64,000 nt of DNA from the NCBI GenBank assembly GCA_964573295.1, contig CAZNJE010000019.1, positions 10,758-74,757 on the forward strand, written 5' to 3'. The stretch comes from CAYQJL01 sp964573295. Its GTDB lineage: Bacteria > Eisenbacteria > RBG-16-71-46 > CAIMUX01 > WJJG01. Made by a program: the position numbers and the translations under genes. Below, in pieces: positions 59,122 through 64,000 of the stretch. Numbering within the stretch: position 1 is the first letter of the stretch; every line of letters starts with the position of its first letter. The notes beneath the pieces are model-generated. The model saw only the letters and a program-made list of their open reading frames with translations. It did no database searches and was not told the DNA's origin.

Positions 59122-60678
59122 TCATACTGATTTGCCGGCCCGGGTGGCGATTCGGGCCAGCATACGGCTGAAGATGAGCTTGTGGATCGGCAATAGCAGA
59201 TACCAGTACAGCCGCCCTCCCAGGCCCACCGGGTCGAAGATCGCCGTTTGGCGGATACGACAGCCTGAGGGCTGAGGGCCCGAGGCAGCAGGCCTGGGTG
59301 CCTGCGACTTGCTCGGTGACGGCAGCTTCAACGGCTGGACTTCGAAGTCCAGCCACGCCCGGCCGGGCAGCTTCATCTCGGCGCGCAAGCGCAGGTGCCA
59401 CCCCGGCTCGACCGCTTCGACCGCCTCGACCGCCTCGACCGCCTCGACCGGCTCGACCGCCTCGACCCGCCACCAATCGACGGCATCGCCCACGACCAAC
59501 TCCGTGGGGTGACGGCGCCCGCGACGCACACCGACGCCCCCGACCAGCAGGTCCAGGAACCCCCGCAGTCGCCACAGCCAGTCGGCGTAGAGCCAGCCGG
59601 TTGTTCCTCCCAGCCGGCTGAGCATGGCGAAGGCTTTCTCGGGCGATGCGTTGCAGCGCGCCTCATACGAAGCGGTGATCCGGGTGCCGAAGCGCGTCCG
59701 GCTCCAGTCGGGCGGTAGTCCGGAGGAGGAGACGGCATCGAACCAGCGGCTGGCGGCCACCTCCTCGTCCTCCTGGCGAAGCGCGGCGGCGATGGCGTCG
59801 CGCAAGCCGAGGGGCCGGATCGGAAAGGTCCGTAGCGCCAGGTCGCCTTCGACCACCGTGGGGTAACGCAGTCCATCGACGAGCTTCCGGCCGATGCGGG
59901 CGTAGAGGGGGGTGACCAGGCCCAGCCACAGGCTGGAGAGCCGCGGTGTGAGCAGCGGCACCGGAATCATCACCCGCCGCAAACCGCGCAGACGGGCGTA
60001 GGCCTTCATGATGCCGCCATAGGAAGTCTCGTCCGCTCCGCCGATGGGAAAGATACCGTCGCCCTCCCATGAGAGATCAATGGCGGCCTGCAGGTAGGAG
60101 AGGACGTCATCGATCGCGATCGGCTGCGCGCGCACCGAGACCCAGCGGGGCGTGATCATCACCGGCAAGCGCTCGACGAGCGCGCGGATCATCTCGTAGG
60201 AGAGACTGCCCGACCCGAGGATGATCGAGGCACGGAACTCGATGACCGGCACGGGGCCGGATCGCAGGACCTCTCCGACTTCCTGGCGGCTTCGTAGGTG
60301 GCGCGACAGCGAGACCTGTTCGTTGCCCAGTCCGCCCAGATACACGATGCGGCCGACACCGTCCCGCGCCGCGGCCGAGGCGAAGTTCTGCGCCCCTCGG
60401 CGGTCGAGTTCTTCGAAGCCGCTGCTGGCGCCCATCGAGTGGATCAGGTAGAAGGCGGTGTCCGTCTGTGCCAGGGCCCGCTCGAGGCCCTCCGGTTCCA
60501 ATACATCCCCGGCGACGGTCTCGGTTCGTGGGCCGACCCGGCCCTCGAGCCTGCTCGGATCCCGGACCATGCAGCGCACGCGGTATCCGCCACGTTCCAG
60601 ACGGCGCAGGAGTCGTCCCCCCACGTATCCGGTCGCGCCGGTCAGAAGGATCCGTTTCACGTCCGGTTGAGTGGTCAT
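59122..60678 (-). CDS. SDR-family NAD(P)-binding protein with DUF2867 domain
   Basis: The 518-residue protein begins with a Rossmann fold (ILLTGATGYVGGRLLRRL, residues 9-26). The NmrA-like middle includes LIHSMGASSGFEE and YLGGLGNE. Its C-terminal half is a DUF2867/SRPBCC-like domain (LRLRAEMKLPGRAWLDFEV, IFDPVGLGGRLYWYLLLPIH). The family's substrate is unknown. Two insertions interrupt the C-terminal domain: a Glu-Ala-Val repeat after WWRVEAVE, encoded by a 9-nt array, and a Pro/Ser-rich segment after FEVQPLK. GAGG lies 4 nt before the ATG at 60678; the upstream open frame translates a 19-nt array. Confidence 0.87.
   Translation of the reverse strand: MTTQPDVKRILLTGATGYVGGRLLRRLERGGYRVRCMVRDPSRLEGRVGPRTETVAGDVLEPEGLERALAQTDTAFYLIHSMGASSGFEELDRRGAQNFASAAARDGVGRIVYLGGLGNEQVSLSRHLRSRQEVGEVLRSGPVPVIEFRASIILGSGSLSYEMIRALVERLPVMITPRWVSVRAQPIAIDDVLSYLQAAIDLSWEGDGIFPIGGADETSYGGIMKAYARLRGLRRVMIPVPLLTPRLSSLWLGLVTPLYARIGRKLVDGLRYPTVVEGDLALRTFPIRPLGLRDAIAAALRQEDEEVAASRWFDAVSSSGLPPDWSRTRFGTRITASYEARCNASPEKAFAMLSRLGGTTGWLYADWLWRLRGFLDLLVGGVGVRRGRRHPTELVVGDAVDWWRVEAVEPVEAVEAVEAVEAVEPGWHLRLRAEMKLPGRAWLDFEVQPLKLPSPSKSQAPRPAASGPQPSGCRIRQTAIFDPVGLGGRLYWYLLLPIHKLIFSRMLARIATRAGKSV
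59407..59469. repeat. Tandem array, 9-nt unit x7, in frame
   Basis: Units of ctcgaccgc encode Glu-Ala-Val repeats inside the DUF2867 domain. Confidence 0.93.
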
Positions 60679-60729
60679 GGCGCCTCTTCCTTGGCGGACT
60701 CCCCGTACCGCGTTGGTTTTGCGCGCCGC

Positions 60730-60819
60730 CTCGGCTTCGCGCACGCCCCTCGGCTTCGCACACGCCCCTCGGCTTCGCACACTCCCCTCGGCTTCGCGCA
60801 CTCCCCTCGGCTTCCGCGG
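60730..60819. repeat. Tandem array, 19-nt unit x4.7
   Basis: The element ctcggcttcgc recurs at 60730, 60749, 60768, 60787 and 60806. It fills the gap between two minus-strand genes. Confidence 0.93.
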
Positions 60820-61434
60820 CTACTTGTGCTTGCGTCGGGTGAGCATGCGCTGCATGCGCCGACTCGACCGCCAGGGCGCCCCGGGGCGCAAGGGGGATGT
60901 GTCGCTGGCGTAGCGCACGTCTTCGATGGTGTAGAAAGCCGCCGGGTTGTAGCGGCGGATGACACGCACGACCCGGGGGAGCTGCCGCCGCCGGATGACG
61001 GTGAACAGGAGGTCTACCTCACCATCGCGGCCCGAGGCACGGAGGGTGGTCACCCGGTAGCCTGCGCGCCGGAGGAACCGCTTCAGCCGGTCGGTGCCGG
61101 CGGGGGTGATGATTCGTACCATCGAGAGGCCGACGGCGAGCTTGGCTTCGATGATCAGCCCGATGTAGTTGCCGGCCGCGAAACCGGCTCCGTAGGCAAC
61201 GTAGCACACCCAGTTGCTGAGATTCTGCATGATCTGGCCGATGGCTATGAGCCAGATGATGATCTCGAAGAACCCCAGGATCGGCGCCAGCAGGCGCATG
61301 CCGCGTCCCAAGAGAACGACGCGCACCGTTCCCATCGACACATCGATGATGCGCGCGGCAAAGATGGCGAGCGGCAGCACGCCATACTGGAGGAAGGTGG
61401 AGCTTTGGGTCCAATCAAGCATCGTTGCATTCAT
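60820..61434 (-). CDS. DUF2179 (UPF0316) membrane protein
   Basis: The 204-residue protein has three hydrophobic segments in its first 110 residues (GVLPLAIFAARIIDVSMG, LAPILGFFEIIIWLIAIGQI, YGAGFAAGNYIGLII). A soluble DUF2179 domain follows (VDLLFTVIRRRQLPRVVRVI). The motif RIIDVSMGTVRVVLLGRG is characteristic of the family. Function is unknown; DUF2179 domains may bind a ligand. It precedes the SDR gene on the same strand. Confidence 0.9.
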   Translation of the reverse strand: MNATMLDWTQSSTFLQYGVLPLAIFAARIIDVSMGTVRVVLLGRGMRLLAPILGFFEIIIWLIAIGQIMQNLSNWVCYVAYGAGFAAGNYIGLIIEAKLAVGLSMVRIITPAGTDRLKRFLRRAGYRVTTLRASGRDGEVDLLFTVIRRRQLPRVVRVIRRYNPAAFYTIEDVRYASDTSPLRPGAPWRSSRRMQRMLTRRKHK

Positions 61435-61534
61435 CGTCGTATCGCCTCGTTGGAGCGCCTTTCCCAGTGGCCGGTCCTGGGAGCATCTCTCCTAGTGGCC
61501 TGCCCTGCGGCCGGATCAAGCGGCGACGTCTAGC

Positions 61535-61637
61535 GGCCCCATCGCGCGGCCCCATCGCGCGACCCTATCGCGCGGTCGCATCACTCGGTCACGCCGCTCG
61601 GCCCCGCCGCTCGGCCCCGCCGTTCGGTCACGCAGCG
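61535..61637. repeat. Tandem array, 13-nt unit x8
   Basis: Thirteen-nt units of ggccccatcgcgc, shading into ggccccgccgctc, keep register through the gap between the S9 peptidase and DUF2179 genes. Confidence 0.92.
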
Positions 61638-61643
61638 CCGTCA

Positions 61644-63908
61644 CTAGGACGCCCGGTTCAGGATCGTGAGCATGAAAGCATACATCAAGGCTGTTTCCCG
61701 GTGGGCGCGGAAACGCCCGCTCGTGCCTCCGTGGCCGGCCTCCAGGTTCGTGTGCAGCAGGAGTAGATTTTCGTCGGTTTTCAGTGACCGTAGCTTGGCC
61801 GCCCACTTGGCCGGTTCCCAGTACTGCACCTGCGAATCCTGCCAGCCGGCAAAGATGAGCAGAGCTGGGTAGTCCTTCGCTTCCACCTGGTCATAGGGCG
61901 AGTAGGAGAGCATGTAGTCGTAGTAGACCGGGTCGTTGGGATTGCCCCACTCGTCGTATTCGCTGGTCGTAAGGGGGATGCTGTCGTCGAGCATGGTGGT
62001 GACCACATCCACCCACGGAACGTCGGCGATGACCCCGGCGAAGAGATCGGGCGCCATGTTCATGACCGCGCCCACCAGAAGCCCGCCCGCGCTCGATCCG
62101 TAGGCGAACAGGCGGTCGGGACTCGTGTAGCCGCGATCGATCAGGTCCTGCGCGCAGTCGATGAAGTCGGTGAAGGTGTTCTTCTTCTCCAGCAACCGCC
62201 CTTGCTCATACCACCAGCGGCCTCGCTCCTGGCCGCCGCGGACGTGGGCGATCGCGTAGACGAATCCTCGCTCGAGCAGGCTGACCCTCGCCGGACTGAA
62301 GTAGGGATCGCTGCTGGATCCGTAGGCGCCATACCCGTAGAGCAGCAGCGGCGCATGCCCATCGAGCGAAAGCTCGGCGGGGTAGACGAGCGAAACCGGC
62401 ACCTGCTCGCCATCACGCGCCCGCACGAAAGTGCGCTCGGTCGCATAGTCGTTCGGGTCGTAGCCGCCGAGAACAGCGTCCTGCTTCAAGAGCGTGCGCG
62501 TCCCGGTGGCCATGTCGTAGTCGAAGACCGAGTTGGGCGTGGTGAGCGACTCGTAGATGTAGCGCACACGCGTACTCTCCGGCTCTCTGTTCGTGCCGAA
62601 GTAGGCGACGTAGGTCTTCTCGCCGAAGTCGATCTCGTGACCGGCTGGATCCGCACTCGGATCCTGGCTGATCCCGCCCAGGGATTTGCCCCGGGGCAAA
62701 ACGCGCATGCGCGGGAGCCCTTCGATCCGTTCCTGGATGACCAGGTAGTCGCTGAAAAGTGCGAAACTCTCCAGAAACACGTCTGCATCGTACGGAACGA
62801 CCGCTTCCCACTGCTCTTTCCTGGTGCTCCCCGTCTGCGCAGACATCAGACGGAAGTTCTCGGCGCCCCAGTTCGTCCGGACATAGAAGCGGTCCCCGAC
62901 ATGATCGACGTGATACTCGTGCCCGCGTTCCCGAGGCGTGAAGATCTGCCAGGTGCCCTCGGGCACGCTTGCTTTCAGGTAGCGGACTTCGGTACTCACC
63001 GTCTGCTCGCAAGAGAGGAAAAGGTACTCGCCCGACATGCTGGCCTGGAGACTGACCCAGAAGGTATCGTCCGTCTCTTCATAGGCGAGCTCATCCAGGG
63101 CCGGATCATCGCCCAGACGATGACGGTAGATGCGGTTGTGGCGCAGCGTGACCGGATCCTGTTTCGTATAGAAGAGCGTGCGGCCGTCGGCAGCCCAAAC
63201 GAAGTTGCAGGTGATGCGCGGAATACGATCCGAGAGCAGCTCACCGGTACGCAGGTCTTTGATCTGCAGGGTGTAGAAACGCCGGCCGGTTGTGTCGACC
63301 GGGAAGGCGAAGAAGCGGCCATCAGGACTGACCTCGGCGCGGCGAATGCTGAAGAACCCGTGCCCTTCGGCCAAGGCATTGGAATCGAGCATCACCTCCT
63401 CGGGCGCTTCCATGCTGGCGCGGCGCCGGCAGTACAGAGGATACTCGTGTCCCGCTTCGTAGCGGGTGTAGTAGTAGTGCCCGCGATAGAGATAGGGCAC
63501 CGTGGACTCATCGGGCTGCAGGCGATTCTTGATCTCCTCGAACATTGAATCCTGCAACGCGGCGGTGTGGGCGAGGGCGGCATCCACGTAGGCGTTCTCG
63601 GCCTCGAGGTAGCGGAATACGGCGGGGTCCTCGCGGTCCCGCAGCCAGTAGTAATCGTCGATGCGCACATGGCCGTGGGTGATGAGCGTCTCGGGTCGTA
63701 CCTCGGCGACCGGCGGCAGGCCTTGCGGCGCGGACCGGTCAGGCGCGCAGCCCCAGCCGCCCCATCCCAAAACGCACAGCATGATGCACAGCAGGGCCCA
63801 CCGGAGGGCCCAATGGAGGGGCCACCGCAAGGTCGACCGCTGGGCGCCCAGCCGGAGGTAGTTCGCGACACCAGTTGGCTCTATGTGGACGGTGCCTGGC
63901 ATGGACAT
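61644..63908 (-). CDS. S9A oligopeptidase (oligopeptidase B type), membrane-anchored or exported
   Basis: The product of about 754 residues has an N-terminal hydrophobic segment (LHWALRWALLCIMLCVLG), then a propeller domain (about residues 70-480) and an alpha/beta hydrolase domain. The triad is intact: Ser in GSSAGGLLVGA, Asp in GWQDSQVQYWEP, His in EAGHGGTSGR. YGYGAYGSSSDPYFS and HVRGGQERGRWWYEQG are typical of oligopeptidase B. It cleaves short peptides, often after basic residues. A Cys follows the hydrophobic segment, but the lipobox is poor. The start is uncertain: five in-frame ATGs lie in the upstream array. Confidence 0.9.
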   Translation of the reverse strand: MSMPGTVHIEPTGVANYLRLGAQRSTLRWPLHWALRWALLCIMLCVLGWGGWGCAPDRSAPQGLPPVAEVRPETLITHGHVRIDDYYWLRDREDPAVFRYLEAENAYVDAALAHTAALQDSMFEEIKNRLQPDESTVPYLYRGHYYYTRYEAGHEYPLYCRRRASMEAPEEVMLDSNALAEGHGFFSIRRAEVSPDGRFFAFPVDTTGRRFYTLQIKDLRTGELLSDRIPRITCNFVWAADGRTLFYTKQDPVTLRHNRIYRHRLGDDPALDELAYEETDDTFWVSLQASMSGEYLFLSCEQTVSTEVRYLKASVPEGTWQIFTPRERGHEYHVDHVGDRFYVRTNWGAENFRLMSAQTGSTRKEQWEAVVPYDADVFLESFALFSDYLVIQERIEGLPRMRVLPRGKSLGGISQDPSADPAGHEIDFGEKTYVAYFGTNREPESTRVRYIYESLTTPNSVFDYDMATGTRTLLKQDAVLGGYDPNDYATERTFVRARDGEQVPVSLVYPAELSLDGHAPLLLYGYGAYGSSSDPYFSPARVSLLERGFVYAIAHVRGGQERGRWWYEQGRLLEKKNTFTDFIDCAQDLIDRGYTSPDRLFAYGSSAGGLLVGAVMNMAPDLFAGVIADVPWVDVVTTMLDDSIPLTTSEYDEWGNPNDPVYYDYMLSYSPYDQVEAKDYPALLIFAGWQDSQVQYWEPAKWAAKLRSLKTDENLLLLHTNLEAGHGGTSGRFRAHRETALMYAFMLTILNRAS

Positions 63909-64000
63909 GGTCTCTCTCGTCGGCATGGCTTCACTCGTCGGCATGGTTTCACTCGTCGGCATGGTTTCACTCGTCGGCATGGCTTCACTCGTCGGCATGG
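63909..64000. repeat. Tandem array, 18-nt unit x5+, each with an ATG; runs off the window
   Basis: On the minus strand each unit reads atgccgacgagtgaaacc or a close variant. Every unit supplies an in-frame ATG for the S9 peptidase, preceded by GAGTGAAACC from the previous unit. The array continues past the window end. Confidence 0.92.

Noticed and set aside
60679..60801. N-terminal extension of the SDR gene
   Set aside because: It is encoded by the 19-nt array, whose unit does not keep a frame. The Rossmann motif begins right after the ATG at 60678.

Overview
The window is a high-GC bacterial chromosome fragment with ordinary bacterial operons, a MotA/MotB pair and many secreted proteins ending in FlgD-like (Por-secretion-like) C-terminal domains. 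Lamin-tail, LVIVD, FG-GAP, parallel beta-helix and gingipain-type proteins with this tail point to an uncultured member of the FCB superphylum, something like Eisenbacteria or Krumholzibacteriota. That placement is inference from protein style. Four runs of N (10, 100, 100 and 100 bases) show it is a draft or metagenome-derived scaffold.

Layout. 1-5.9 kb: cell-wall hydrolases (M23 peptidase, AMIN amidase), a DUF523 protein, Hpt and HDOD signalling proteins, then motA-motB. 6-11 kb: a secreted lamin-tail protein and two predicted outer-membrane barrels. 11-14 kb: a GIY-YIG nuclease fusion and carbamate kinase. 14-19.7 kb: an LVIVD-repeat secreted protein, a YchF/OLA1-like GTPase with an altered P-loop, and two small secreted proteins. 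19.7-30.4 kb: tRNA-Leu(CAG), then smpB, a degenerate amidase-like protein, a GerMN protein, murI, rph and, after two inserted secreted-protein genes, the XTP/dITP pyrophosphatase. 30.4-34 kb: a possible structured RNA, fusA and a small RecA/KaiC-like ATPase. 34-40 kb: a 1654-residue C25 (gingipain-type) protein. 40-47.5 kb: peroxiredoxin, ALDH7, glycerate kinase, a repeat protein broken by an assembly gap, and a 2-hydroxyacid dehydrogenase. 47.5-59 kb: a second C25 peptidase, small secreted proteins, a beta-helix protein, a PHP phosphoesterase, an FG-GAP protein and a PNGase F-like enzyme. 59-64 kb: SDR/DUF2867 protein, DUF2179 membrane protein and an S9 oligopeptidase.

Functions fit together in places. 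The two C25 proteins, PNGase F-like enzyme, M23/amidase proteins and oligopeptidase suggest a cell that digests external glycoprotein and remodels its wall. The 2-hydroxyacid dehydrogenase and glycerate kinase would carry hydroxypyruvate or glyoxylate carbon to 2-phosphoglycerate.

The outstanding feature is about 45 short direct tandem-repeat arrays in 64 kb, nearly every one with its own unit (6-46 nt), so they are not copies of one element. They fill most intergenic gaps and also sit inside genes: ahead of signal peptides, inside signal-peptide cores, and in loops of conserved enzymes. Every intragenic unit I measured is a multiple of 3, while many intergenic units are 10, 11, 13, 16, 19, 20, 26 or 46 nt. 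All three 100-N gaps fall inside arrays. This looks like continuing local tandem duplication, filtered by selection on reading frame.
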